Source: Desulfolucanica intricata (GTDB taxonomy: Bacteria > Bacillota > Desulfotomaculia > Desulfotomaculales > Desulfofarciminaceae). From it: a stretch of 56,831 nucleotides of DNA. A program made the translations under genes and the position numbers. Below, one piece after another: positions 18,127 to 25,689 of the stretch (position 1 is its first letter; every line of letters begins with the position of its first letter). The notes under the pieces were generated by a model. The model did not search any database. It was given only the letters and a program-made list of their open reading frames with translations, and was not told where the DNA came from. The stretch lies in the NCBI RefSeq assembly GCF_001592105.1, contig NZ_BCWE01000021.1, forward strand, positions 1-56,831, given 5' to 3'.

Positions 18127-18165
18127 AAAAAAGCTTTCGAAAAAATCTCGAAAGCCTTAAGGTAC
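18127..18165 (-). terminator. Terminator of tRNA-Leu, displaced by the element
   Basis: Read leftward, the stem GGCTTTCGAGA/TTTCGAAAGC is followed by TTTTTTTATTG. It lies directly beyond the attL copy of the tRNA 3' half, where the original tRNA-Leu gene would have ended. The intact tRNA is now nearly 12 kb away. Confidence 0.75.
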
Positions 18166-18176
18166 AAGAGTTTTTA

Positions 18177-18227
18177 TGGTGTCGGAGGCGGGACTTGAAC
18201 CCGCACGGTCTCCCATACGCCCCTCAA
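18177..18227. repeat. attL, copy of the tRNA-Leu 3' end
   Basis: These 51 bp are identical to 30002-30052. They cover the anticodon loop through the CCA end. Only half the tRNA is present, so this copy is not a functional tRNA gene. Confidence 0.95.
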
Positions 18228-18246
18228 TTACGTTACGCTAACGTAA
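18228..18246. promoter_or_regulatory. Perfect palindrome abutting attL core
   Basis: TTACGTTA-CGC-TAACGTAA begins at the base after the 51-bp core. Its position suggests a paired recombinase-binding site or a directionality-factor site of attP. Confidence 0.55.
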
Positions 18247-18310
18247 AACCCGGGAAGGCCCGCCGTTACAGGGTTTCGTAAGTTTTAATACCCGCAATTT
18301 TCTTCAATTT

Positions 18311-18320
18311 CCCATACGTT
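18311..18320 (+). promoter_or_regulatory. Left-arm integrase repeat
   Basis: CCCATACGTT is the single left-arm copy of a motif present four times near attR and once in the 51-bp core. Confidence 0.5.
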
Positions 18321-18422
18321 TAGGTTCGAAAACGATAAATGCCTTGCTATGGTGTAGTTTATCATATTAAAATATAAGATACAATAAAGGGGTTATGATT
18401 ATATAAGAGATAGAGATAAAAA

Positions 18423-18659
18423 TTGAAGGTGATTGAACTGGAAGACAAGTTATTGAAATATTGTTTAGAAAACATATTATCATTAACCGAAGCTTCACAA
18501 CGTTGGGGACTATCTGAAGCCACGATTAGAATGGGTATCCACCGGGACCGGTTTATCGAAGGTGAAGAAATTCGAAAAAGCGGGAAAATATGGCTTATAA
18601 CTTACCAAGCAATGGAAAGGGTTTATGGCAAAGAACCAAAGAAAAACGAAGACGTTTAA
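18423..18659 (+). CDS. Helix-turn-helix protein, possible excisionase-type regulator
   Basis: This 78-residue protein contains an N-terminal HTH (LSLTEASQRWGLSEATIRMGI) followed by RKSGKIWLITYQAMERVYG, a wing-like pattern of the small HTH_59/excisionase-like proteins of Gram-positive elements. It is the first gene inside attL, opposite the integrase, which suits a recombination directionality factor or a copy-control regulator. The start codon is uncertain: TTG at 18423, or GTG at 18429. A hairpin with a T-run overlaps the stop codon. Confidence 0.7.
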   Translation: MKVIELEDKLLKYCLENILSLTEASQRWGLSEATIRMGIHRDRFIEGEEIRKSGKIWLITYQAMERVYGKEPKKNEDV

Positions 18660-18676
18660 GGACGTCTTTTTATTTT
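18649..18676 (+). terminator. Intrinsic terminator
   Basis: AAGACG/CGTCTT stem and TTTATTTTA overlap the end of the HTH gene. Confidence 0.65.
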
Positions 18677-18680
18677 ACCC

Positions 18681-18730
18681 TTGACGTTATGAGGTCGTAA
18701 CGATATAATTATGTTACGGGATAGTAACAT
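18681..18730 (+). promoter_or_regulatory. Strong promoter with two palindromic operators
   Basis: The -35 TTGACG (18681-18686) and -10 TATAAT (18704-18709) are separated by 17 bp. An inverted repeat CGTTA...TAACG fills the spacer, and a perfect ATGTTAC-GGGATA-GTAACAT (18711-18730) covers the start site. It drives the genes from 18755. Confidence 0.7.
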
Positions 18731-18754
18731 ATAAATTAAAGGGGGAAATGGTGA

Positions 18755-18919
18755 GTGGATAGGCTTATCCAAATAATGGTAGAACATACACATCTAGCAA
18801 AGGAAGCAATTTGTAATAGGAACTTATCACCAGAAGAAAAAAGCAAGGTAATAGAGAGGATAGAAGCTTTGAGAAAGGAACGCGACCAAATCCTACAAAA
18901 ACGTAATGCTATAATGTAA
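18755..18919 (+). CDS. Small helical protein
   Basis: This 54-residue ORF starts at a GTG nine bases after GGGGG, with an alternative ATG at 18776. The product is charged and predicted helical (SPEEKSKVIERIEALRKERDQILQKR). The coiled-coil segment recalls Spo0E-like phosphatases, but the SQELD signature of that family is absent, so I do not assign it. It sits directly behind the strong promoter at 18681 and is followed 21 bp later by the gene at 18941, so it is probably the first gene of that operon. Confidence 0.55.
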   Translation: MDRLIQIMVEHTHLAKEAICNRNLSPEEKSKVIERIEALRKERDQILQKRNAIM

Positions 18920-18940
18920 ATTTAAAGAGGAGGAATTACT

Positions 18941-19405
18941 TTGAGTAACCTTGAAACCCAAATTATGGACGTTTGGACAAAGGCGGCGACGGTCAATTAT
19001 TCCATTAATGTCGAAGGGGAAAGTAAAGCCGAAGCAGTAAAGAATTGCTTGAACACAACGGAACAATACGGGGACTTTAATGTCAAAGCTTTAAAAGCCT
19101 TTTTTAATGACGTTTTAAACTATCTGCAAAATAGTAACGATAAAGTGTATGAGGATGAAGAAGTATTTCAAAAGCGAAAGGAGGTATTACTTAAAGTTGG
19201 TCAATTAATTGGTCGTATGGAACAAATTAATAACCTTCCCAAAGACAAACTTAGTATTGCGGTTTGGGATTCTGCCGAAGAAATTACACAAAGTACTAAT
19301 GAAAGGAAGGTTATTCTTGACGAATTTATAGGAGCAGTAACAAATTCACCGGAGGAATGGCGGGAATTACGGGAATTGCTTGAATTAAGCCGGTCTAAAA
19401 GTTAG
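18941..19405 (+). CDS. Hypothetical element protein
   Basis: This is a 154-residue acidic, largely helical soluble protein of no family I recognise (segments KALKAFFNDVLNYLQ, KEVLLKVGQLIGRMEQI, EEWRELRELLEL). The start is TTG with AGAGGAGG nine bases upstream. It follows the 54-residue protein in one transcription unit and is closed by a strong terminator. Being the main product of a heavily operator-covered promoter, it may be tightly controlled. Function unknown. Confidence 0.7.
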   Translation: MSNLETQIMDVWTKAATVNYSINVEGESKAEAVKNCLNTTEQYGDFNVKALKAFFNDVLNYLQNSNDKVYEDEEVFQKRKEVLLKVGQLIGRMEQINNLPKDKLSIAVWDSAEEITQSTNERKVILDEFIGAVTNSPEEWRELRELLELSRSKS

Positions 19406-19424
19406 ACCGGCCACCTTTTTTTTG
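19388..19424 (+). terminator. Intrinsic terminator
   Basis: GCCGGTCTAA-AAG-TTAGACCGGC is followed by an eight-T run and overlaps the end of the upstream gene. Confidence 0.88.
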
Positions 19425-19467
19425 TTATTTTATTTGTTATGGACAAGCTGACCAAGGGGGAATTTAA

Positions 19468-20064
19468 TTGAAGAAAGTTATTATCGGTTCATTACTAATC
19501 GGTTCCTTACTTTTCGCTGGTTGTGCTAATACAAACAGTACCGAACAACCAACAAACCCAACAAAAACTCAAGTTGAAGAAACCCAAGCCGGAATAAAAT
19601 CTTTATCTTTTGAAGGCATTAACCACCAAGAAGAACTAAAAGAATTGTTGGGCCATTCCGCTTTTATTATCGGGGCCGTTTTATCACATAATTACTTTGG
19701 CGACGTTGGCCCGCAAGACCTATGGCAGAACGCCCAACGAACGCACCTTCGATTTGATTATTTAAAATTTCATAAGCTATATGGGGACGAACTTTTAAAC
19801 CCCGAAAACTTGGGAAACACACTTTGGCAAATAGACGAAGCTTATTTAAAAGTAATAACCACAATGGAAATGAAACAATTGGATAACGGAAGGTTCCAAA
19901 CTGATAGGGAAGGGCTAAAAGAATCTTTTGGGTTCTTCTCTGAATTCCTAACGGAAGAAACCTTTAAAGAACATTATAGTAAATCCGACGCGGATAAAAG
20001 ATTTAAGCAATTTAATAAATACGCTGAAAATAACTTTGAATATAAGGAGGGAATATTTGAATGA
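19468..20064 (+). CDS. Element-encoded lipoprotein
   Basis: This 198-residue protein has a lipoprotein signal with lipobox LFAGC and the lipidated cysteine at residue 19. A Thr/Asn/Pro-rich linker follows, then a helical globular domain (HQEELKELLGHSAFIIGAVLSHNYF, NTLWQIDEAYLKVITTMEMKQL). It should sit on the outer face of the membrane. The TTG start has AAGGGGG upstream. Its ATGA stop/start overlap with the next gene shows co-translation. Candidate roles are superinfection exclusion or surface interaction (inference; lipoproteins with that role occur on other Gram-positive elements). Confidence 0.78.
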   Translation: MKKVIIGSLLIGSLLFAGCANTNSTEQPTNPTKTQVEETQAGIKSLSFEGINHQEELKELLGHSAFIIGAVLSHNYFGDVGPQDLWQNAQRTHLRFDYLKFHKLYGDELLNPENLGNTLWQIDEAYLKVITTMEMKQLDNGRFQTDREGLKESFGFFSEFLTEETFKEHYSKSDADKRFKQFNKYAENNFEYKEGIFE

Positions 20065-20507
20065 AAAAGCTTATTGTAACCTTGGGAATTGTGGCGTTGT
20101 TGGTTGGTGGGGCCATTGGAGTTTATGCCGGGACGGATAAGGCCGCCGCTGACCCAAGTAATGACTTTATATCTAATGACTTTGAAGTTAGCGACGTATT
20201 AAGAAACGAAGACGGAAAGCTTACGGCGGTCAAGTTTGGAAACGACGAACCGACCGAAGTTCAAAAGAATCAATCAATTTTAAGGCAAGATGTTTTTGCT
20301 AATATGTACGACAAGGGCCGCCCGCTTACAATGGAAGACGTCAATAAATGGTTGACAATGGAAGGAATCACCCGGGAAGAAGTGAAGCGGGTTTTGAAAG
20401 TTAATTATCAATTAAGTTCAGACGAAGTTTACGAATTAATACCTTATTGGGACGGTAAGAAGGCGGTTGACGACAATGTTGTAAAGGAATTTGAACTTAA
20501 CCAATAA
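20061..20507 (+). CDS. Exported protein paired with the lipoprotein
   Basis: This 148-residue protein has a signal peptide (residues 1-24, IVTLGIVALLVGGAIGVYAG). The mature part is acidic, with a beta-rich first half and a helical second half (MEDVNKWLTMEGITREEVKRVL). It begins four bases before the lipoprotein gene ends, so the two are probably a functional pair outside the membrane. It has no lipobox and no second membrane segment, so it would be released or wall-bound. No family recognised. A hairpin terminator follows. Confidence 0.75.
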   Translation: MKKLIVTLGIVALLVGGAIGVYAGTDKAAADPSNDFISNDFEVSDVLRNEDGKLTAVKFGNDEPTEVQKNQSILRQDVFANMYDKGRPLTMEDVNKWLTMEGITREEVKRVLKVNYQLSSDEVYELIPYWDGKKAVDDNVVKEFELNQ

Positions 20508-20524
20508 TAAAATACCCTAAATTT

Positions 20525-20556
20525 AACCGGGCTTAATGGCCCGGGTTCTTATTTTA
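20525..20556 (+). terminator. Intrinsic terminator
   Basis: AACCGGGC-TTAAT-GGCCCGGGTT is followed by CTTATTTTA after the exported-protein gene. Confidence 0.7.
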
Positions 20557-20638
20557 CCTTATAATTCAACGTAATAAAGACGAAAAACAAACCGTCGTTT
20601 TAACCAACACTTTAAGCCGATTATCGAAAAAAAAGCTA

Positions 20639-21019
20639 GTGTCGGTTGTTATTGACGGGGAACCTTGGTGGGTTGCAAAAGACGTTTGCAGTATTTTGGA
20701 AATCAGAACCAATAATTTAAGAAGTATTCTTGAGCCGGACGAAATCAGTAGTATAAACCCCAATGACTATACTATAGACATTGGGATGGGGAACGTCTTA
20801 AACGAGCATACTATTGGTTTTAACGTTAGGACAGTTCTTCCAGAAGCAGGACAAGGCGGTAAGCCAATGCTCATTATTAATGAACCCGGACTTTATTCTG
20901 TGATTCTTAGAAGTCGCAAGCCCGAAGCAAAGGCGTTCAAACGTTGGATAACTCACGAAGTTATTCCGTCAATTCGAAAAACCGGTCAATATTCCGTTCA
21001 GCCAAAATTCCCCTTGTAA
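20639..21019 (+). CDS. BRO-N domain protein, start unclear
   Basis: At least 126 residues match the BRO family N-terminal DNA-binding domain (VVIDGEPWWVAKDVCSIL, TVLPEAGQGGKPMLIINEPGLYSVILRSRKPEAKAFKRWI). The usual C-terminal KilA-C or ANT domain is absent and the protein ends soon after RKTGQYS. The GTG at 20639 has no ribosome-binding site. The frame stays open upstream for about 80 bases without an ATG, GTG or TTG, so the true N-terminus may be lost. It may be a BRO-N-only regulator or a decaying gene. Confidence 0.65.
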   Translation: MSVVIDGEPWWVAKDVCSILEIRTNNLRSILEPDEISSINPNDYTIDIGMGNVLNEHTIGFNVRTVLPEAGQGGKPMLIINEPGLYSVILRSRKPEAKAFKRWITHEVIPSIRKTGQYSVQPKFPL

Positions 21020-21135
21020 TGTAATATTCAATAACCCCAAGTTATAAAAAGTATTGCGTATTTATTGGTATGTATTTCCAGAATATTACAATAGGGTATG
21101 GGGGGTTGGTGGGGGTAACGGTATTTCCCAACCAT

Positions 21136-21193
21136 ACGACGGAAGCGTCGTCCTATACGACGCCAGCGTCGCCCACCACGACGGAAATGTCGT
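21136..21193. repeat. Three tandem CGACG stem-loops
   Basis: ACGACG-GAAG-CGTCGT (21136-21151), CGACG-CCAG-CGTCG (21158-21171) and ACGAC-GGAAAT-GTCGT (21178-21193) are spaced about 21 bp apart. Each could extrude as a small hairpin. Confidence 0.75.
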
Positions 21194-21502
21194 ATAAAGA
21201 TAACATTATTATATATAACTACAAAGATTATTAATATTAAATACTACAAACTATATAATATATATAATATATATAACGTTATATCGCCAAGGTTTAAGGT
21301 TATCGGTAATACCGAGAACCACCCTTTGACGTCGGGTAACGTTCGCCCCGCCGTTTTGACTGTCATTATTAGCGACGGTCATTAAATCGCCCTACCGCCC
21401 TTCCCTTTTATGCTATCCTTGACGTGATTTAAGTTCATGTCATTAACGTTTGGCCCGTCATTAAAAGGTGAGAACGCCCCGTTCACCCCTTTACATAAAC
21501 GA

Positions 21503-21565
21503 AAAGCTGATACACACATTATGTGTAGCAGGTCAAAGCTGATACACACATTATGTGTAGCAGGT
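21503..21565. repeat. Tandem 31-bp direct repeat
   Basis: Two identical 31-bp copies (21503-21533 and 21535-21565) are separated by one base. Each contains the palindrome ACACATTATGTGT. A partial third copy (AAAAGCTGAACC) follows near 21578. The 32-bp period, about three helical turns, is typical of iterons. Confidence 0.8.
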
Positions 21566-22217
21566 TGGACGACGACGAAAAGCTGAACCTTACATTAAAA
21601 GGTGCAGGTCAAAACCGGGAAATAACCCTTATTAACGAAGCGGGCCTTGACGTTTTAGGGTGATATTTTTTAAACACCCCCTTACGTTTTAGTTGACGTT
21701 GGTTTGACGCCCTTCTTTCCGAGTTATAAAAATATTATGCGTATTTTTTAAACACTATCCGGGCCATTCCAGACCCCCCGGCCCCCCGTCCTATGGGGGG
21801 TTCTTTCTAGTACAACCAACAAACCAAACCGCCGCCGTTACCGTCACAAGCTTAACGTTAAACCGCTTCAAACCGCTTTAAATCGCTTGTAAACGTTAAG
21901 GCAATAGTAAAGGGTTAATGGTTACTATTAAGCCGTTACAAAGGGAATACAGCGGCAGGGACGACGGCCCGAACGTAAGGCCCAAGGGAATGACCGCCCC
22001 GAACGTTTAGCCCTAACGAATACCGGCGACAATACCAACCCGATTGTTCCGGTTAACTAACTACATACAATACCATTGTTTAAATACCGCTCAGACACGT
22101 TTAAAGGCCCCTTAAAGCCACCCGAATACAAAATAGGTAGGAATACCTTCATTCATAAATAGACCCTCTTAAAAAGGAAATATGAAGGCCGTACCAATAT
22201 AATATTTTGAAGGTGTG

Positions 22218-22298
22218 TTATACGACGAATAATCAACCCCTAATTATAGGTATTATACGACGAATCCAAACTCAATTATTTAGTTATTGGTCGTATAA
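22218..22298. repeat. TTATACGAC repeats
   Basis: TTATACGACGAAT occurs at 22218-22230 and 22253-22265, with the inverse GTCGTATAA at 22290-22298. The spacing is 35-37 bp. Related sequences flank the stem-loops at 21136-21193. Confidence 0.65.
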
Positions 22299-23138
22299 TC
22301 ACTATTATATGACGTAAAATAATCCAAAAGTGAATTGGAAATAAATGTTGTACCGATAAGAAAGGTTATGTAAACTACATTTCGCCCGGATAGTTTTTAG
22401 CTATAATACGTTAAAGCCCCGTCGTTATTTACATAAAGACAACGTTAGCGAAATTTTACAAAGTGTTACTATATTTATTTACCCATTTTTACCGTTATTT
22501 TAGGTGAAATTCGGCGTAATTATTGAAAGTTAATAGTCAATGGAATAATTCAATGTAATAATAGACCCCCAGGGAATTAAAAACGGCCCCGGGGTTTATT
22601 TATTCCCGGTATTGGCCCGGCATTAAACCGGCGTTAAGCTAACGACAAGCCGCCGCCCTTCTTTGTTATGGCCCATGATTGGATGTTAACTGACCCGCTT
22701 GCATTTGGCCCGGGGTCTTTATGTTATGGCCACCGCAATTATTCATAAGTAATATTTATTGATATTATAATTATTTGTTATTATCAATAAAATTTGCTTA
22801 TGGTTAACGTTGGGCCGCCGGTTCGTTGTTTGTCATTCCAAACGCCGGTAAGCCGCGTCATTGCTGAATCCGTTATGTTGATATTTGCATAACGGTCTGC
22901 GAAGGAACCTTCTCGCGGATACGTTAACCCTCGTCAACCCTACGCCAAAGGTCAAAGTAGGTCAACCCCTTCAACCCCTTCAAACCCTTTATTTATGCGG
23001 GTTCCGGGGGTTTTATAATATCTATAAATATTCTAAAATTTAGAATTGAACCTTATGGTCAATCACATTATTACTTTGTCACTTTAACGTAGTAAAGCGT
23101 TTAAATGTGTGAATTATCGGACACTTAATATGAGCTTT

Positions 23139-23231
23139 ATACTTTAGTGAATTAAAGTATTAAAATAAATATTAAAGCACTTGGGAATAAAGCACTTGGA
23201 AATTCGTAAATAATTTATACTTTAATACTTG
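23139..23231. promoter_or_regulatory. Palindrome and repeats upstream of the XRE gene
   Basis: ATACTTTA-GTGAAT-TAAAGTAT (23139-23160) is a perfect inverted repeat. The ATACTTTA half-site recurs at 23217. TAAAGCACTTGG occurs twice, 15 bp apart (23173 and 23188). The position suits autoregulation by the XRE protein at 23306. Confidence 0.6.
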
Positions 23232-23305
23232 TTGTTTACCTTGACAGTTAAACCCTTTAATAGAGGGCCGGTTTTGAGCCGGTAAATTATAAGGGGGTAT
23301 TTATT

Positions 23306-23578
23306 ATGAAAAGAAAAAAAGAACAACCTAAAATATTAACGCCGTTTGACATTAGAGTTATTCGGACAACTCTTAATTTGAATCAAAAGGAATTTGCAGA
23401 ACGTTGCGGTTTTTCAGCTTCGTTTATTTGGCTTATTGAATGTGGTCGCCGGAGAATCACACCCGCCGCAGAACAAAAGATAATTAATGGTCTAATTAAT
23501 AATATAGGGCTAACGGAAGAACAATTAAATAAAATAATTTATATTTCCAAAAGTTTACAATCAGTAGTAACCGATTAA
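23306..23578 (+). CDS. XRE-family transcriptional regulator
   Basis: This 90-residue protein has a Cro/CI-type HTH (TPFDIRVIRTTLNLNQKEFAERCGFSASF then IWLIECGRRRITPAAEQKI) and a short helical tail. It is the gene immediately upstream of the replication initiator and downstream of a palindrome-rich leader, so copy-number or lysogeny-type control is likely. The start ATG follows AAGGGGGTATTTATT. A CCCGGG hairpin with a T-run separates it from rep. Confidence 0.85.
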   Translation: MKRKKEQPKILTPFDIRVIRTTLNLNQKEFAERCGFSASFIWLIECGRRRITPAAEQKIINGLINNIGLTEEQLNKIIYISKSLQSVVTD

Positions 23579-23581
23579 TTC

Positions 23582-23609
23582 ACCCGGGCCACCAAACCCG
23601 GGTTTTTGA
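23582..23609 (+). terminator. Intrinsic terminator or attenuator before rep
   Basis: CACCCGGG/ACCCGGGT stem and TTTTTG lie between the XRE gene and rep. Confidence 0.65.
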
Positions 23610-23637
23610 TTGTTAACTTTCAAAGGAGGTTGAAACA

Positions 23638-25140
23638 ATGAAGGACAAACAAGAGAAGCAAAACGAGGTATTTATTAAATTGTCAGTTTTAGCCATTAAG
23701 GAAGGAAATGTTTTAGCCCAAATTAGCCCGGATTGTTGGCACGTTTTAACGGCGATTGCTTCCTTTATGGACGAAGAAGGGAATTGTTGCCCGACGTATG
23801 ACCAACTTGCTAAACTAACCGGAGTATCAAAGAACGCGGTTATGGGGCGGGTTAAAAAGTTGTTAAATATCCGTTTAATGGACGGTTCGCCGGTCATTAC
23901 TCGGGAAAAGCGAAGGAGTAAAAAAGGGTTCGAATTTTCATATTACAATATATTGCCAAATTCCGGGTTCAGTATTTTCAGCGGAAAAACTTTCGATGAT
24001 GTATATTCTAATGGCATTCCTTATACCTTATCCAAGTCTACTTGTACGGGCCATATAACGGAATTACCGCAGGACAAAAATGTCCATAGTTCACATGACC
24101 AATACAAGCCCACTTGTACCGACCAATCCAAGTCTGCTTGTACTGGCCTATCCAAGTCCACTTGTACCGTACCGTCCAAGTCCACTTGTACTAAACAAGA
24201 ACCATATAACAATAACCAATATAACAAGAACCATAATAACAAGAATATTACCTTCGGTAATGCGGCTACGCCGCCCCCTTCAAAAAAGGGTAAGAATCTA
24301 TATCCTATTGTTAATAACAAAGGGAATATAGATAAAGATATTGTAATGGATAATAATGGTAATATGAATTGTACCAATTCACGTTATATAGACGTTAATA
24401 ACGTTAAAGACAACAGTAATAATACAGTAGATTGTAACAATCTAAATAATAAAGACAATATTAATGTTAAAGACGATAATACCAATCAATCAAGTCAATC
24501 AAAGGTTGTTGCAGAAATTGGGAACAATTTAAAAGAAAGGGCCAAGGGTTCCGCCCGGGCCACCACCAAAACGGAACCCGAAGAAAAGGAAAAAGACCGG
24601 TTTAAAGATTGGGGAATAAATAAACCGGTTACATTTGAAGAATTGCCGGAGGTCTATGTTAAACGACACCCGGAAGAATTGAAGGAGATTAAAAAGTATG
24701 TTGACAATATCCTTGCCAATGTTGAAAACGGGCAAGGGTTATTTATTTACGGGGAAGAAACGTCGCCCGAATATCCCGAAAGGGATTTTAAATATTTGTG
24801 TATGACCGTTATATTAACGGAATATGTAAAGGCCAAAGGTGAAGAACAAAGCGACGGAACGCCGCCGGTTCTAATGATTAGCCCTATACACGAAACGAAA
24901 AACGAAACATTCTATCAAAATTATGAGCAATGGAAAACCGTTCCGTTATTGGCGTTGACCCAAGCGACAACAATTCCCAGTTATAGGGAAGACTTTAACA
25001 AAATGATTGAATACCGGCAGAATAATAACTTGCCAATAATTTACAGTTCAATTCATCCAATTAATCACTATTTTAAAATTTCTTCAACAGACTCGGAAAA
25101 GTTAGATTTGATTAAAGTTAATAAAATAGTTGAAAGTTAA
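23638..25140 (+). CDS. Probable replication initiator with degenerate DnaC-like domain
   Basis: This 500-residue protein has an N-terminal winged helix (residues 20-110; LTAIASFMDEEGNCCPTYD, LAKLTGVSKNAVMGRVKKL) of the kind found in Gram-positive Rep proteins. Residues 130-185 contain 8-residue repeats (SKSTCTxx) encoded by 24-bp DNA iterons, then a low-complexity Asn-rich linker to about 280. From about residue 320 the order resembles a DnaC/DnaI helicase loader (ENGQGLFIYGEE, PVLMISPIHE, NLPIIYSSIHP), but the Walker A lysine and Walker B acidic pair are missing. The start ATG has AAAGGAGG upstream. Rep assignment is inferred from domains and context. Confidence 0.72.
   Translation: MKDKQEKQNEVFIKLSVLAIKEGNVLAQISPDCWHVLTAIASFMDEEGNCCPTYDQLAKLTGVSKNAVMGRVKKLLNIRLMDGSPVITREKRRSKKGFEFSYYNILPNSGFSIFSGKTFDDVYSNGIPYTLSKSTCTGHITELPQDKNVHSSHDQYKPTCTDQSKSACTGLSKSTCTVPSKSTCTKQEPYNNNQYNKNHNNKNITFGNAATPPPSKKGKNLYPIVNNKGNIDKDIVMDNNGNMNCTNSRYIDVNNVKDNSNNTVDCNNLNNKDNINVKDDNTNQSSQSKVVAEIGNNLKERAKGSARATTKTEPEEKEKDRFKDWGINKPVTFEELPEVYVKRHPEELKEIKKYVDNILANVENGQGLFIYGEETSPEYPERDFKYLCMTVILTEYVKAKGEEQSDGTPPVLMISPIHETKNETFYQNYEQWKTVPLLALTQATTIPSYREDFNKMIEYRQNNNLPIIYSSIHPINHYFKISSTDSEKLDLIKVNKIVES
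24032..24191 (+). repeat. Five iterons inside the rep coding sequence
   Basis: CCAAGTCCACTTGTAC-type 16-mers start at 24032, 24104, 24128, 24152 and 24176; the last four have an exact 24-bp period. Each holds the inverted repeat CAAGT-CC-ACTTG. One GGACA-N4-TGTCC site lies between the first two (24072-24085). Confidence 0.85.
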
Positions 25141-25152
25141 TTGTCAAATTGT

Positions 25153-25185
25153 ATAGCCCGGAGTATCGCTTATAACCGGGCTATT
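25153..25185 (+). terminator. Hairpin after rep
   Basis: ATAGCCCGG/CCGGGCTAT stem just beyond the rep stop, with only a weak T-rich tail. Confidence 0.5.
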
Positions 25186-25265
25186 ATCTAATTATTTCAA
25201 GAGTAGGAATTACAAGTTTAACAGTATTAAAACTTTTAGAACGTTCAAACCACTTCCCAACCCAA

Positions 25266-25340
25266 GGACATATTTGTCCACCCCCGGACAAAGTTGTCCC
25301 TACCAAGGACATTTATGACCAACCCGGGACAAAATTGTCC
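25266..25340. repeat. Four phased palindromes GGACA-N4-TGTCC
   Basis: The 14-mers at 25266, 25286, 25307 and 25327 are 20-21 bp apart, about two helical turns. The third has one mismatch. A fifth copy lies inside rep at 24072-24085. The phasing suggests an oligomeric DNA-binding protein. Confidence 0.8.
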
Positions 25341-25640
25341 ATTAAACAAATAGTATTATTATATTAATTATTATTATTAAATTATATATAACAATAGATA
25401 GTATATAAACTATATATTAAAGTTAATTACAGTATATCGCCAATATTCGCCTTTATGTATAGTTGCTATTGTTGGTCAAAAAAAATAAATTCCACTTCCC
25501 TGTCACAACCCGGAAACAATCCCGGCATTTACCCATAGCTACGTCTTCCATTTGAAGGGCGGGTTTAGCGGCCCGTCCACCCTCCAATTTTTTCGGAGGG
25601 GATAAAGAAAGAATAAAAATTTTATTGGAGGGGTTAAATA
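25341..25640. other. Intergenic AT-rich stretch and hairpins
   Basis: A very AT-rich run (about 25345-25435) could be a DNA unwinding element next to the phased palindromes. A CCCTCC/GGAGGG hairpin at about 25579-25600 precedes the next gene. There is no ORF. Confidence 0.45.
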
Positions 25641-25689
25641 ATGGAATTGGTTAAACAAAATAAGCGGCAAAGTTAATTCCGCCGGTGAT

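Larger units (their letters stand above)
21020..23305. other. 2.3-kb non-coding repeat-rich region (candidate origin/control region)
   Basis: No ORF with a credible ribosome-binding site is present. Instead there are three tandem CGACG stem-loops at 21136-21193, a 31-bp tandem repeat at 21503-21565, TTATACGAC motifs near 22218, 22253 and 22290 (the last inverted), and a palindrome plus TAAAGCACTTGG repeats at 23139-23231 just before the XRE gene. GC and ACGT/CGTC content is high for this genome. A replication, partition or transfer-origin function is likely, but which one I cannot tell. Confidence 0.6.

Noticed and set aside
18177-18227. A second tRNA-Leu gene
   Set aside because: Only the anticodon loop to the CCA end is present; there is no 5' half. 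It is the attL duplicate.
18755-18919. Spo0E-like phosphatase
   Set aside because: Size and helical content fit, but the SQELD signature is missing.
21503-21565. CRISPR array
   Set aside because: Two 31-bp repeats separated by a single base, with no spacers and no cas genes.
25641-25676. Separate 11-residue peptide after a strong ribosome-binding site
   Set aside because: More simply read as the original start of the gene now frameshifted at 25690.
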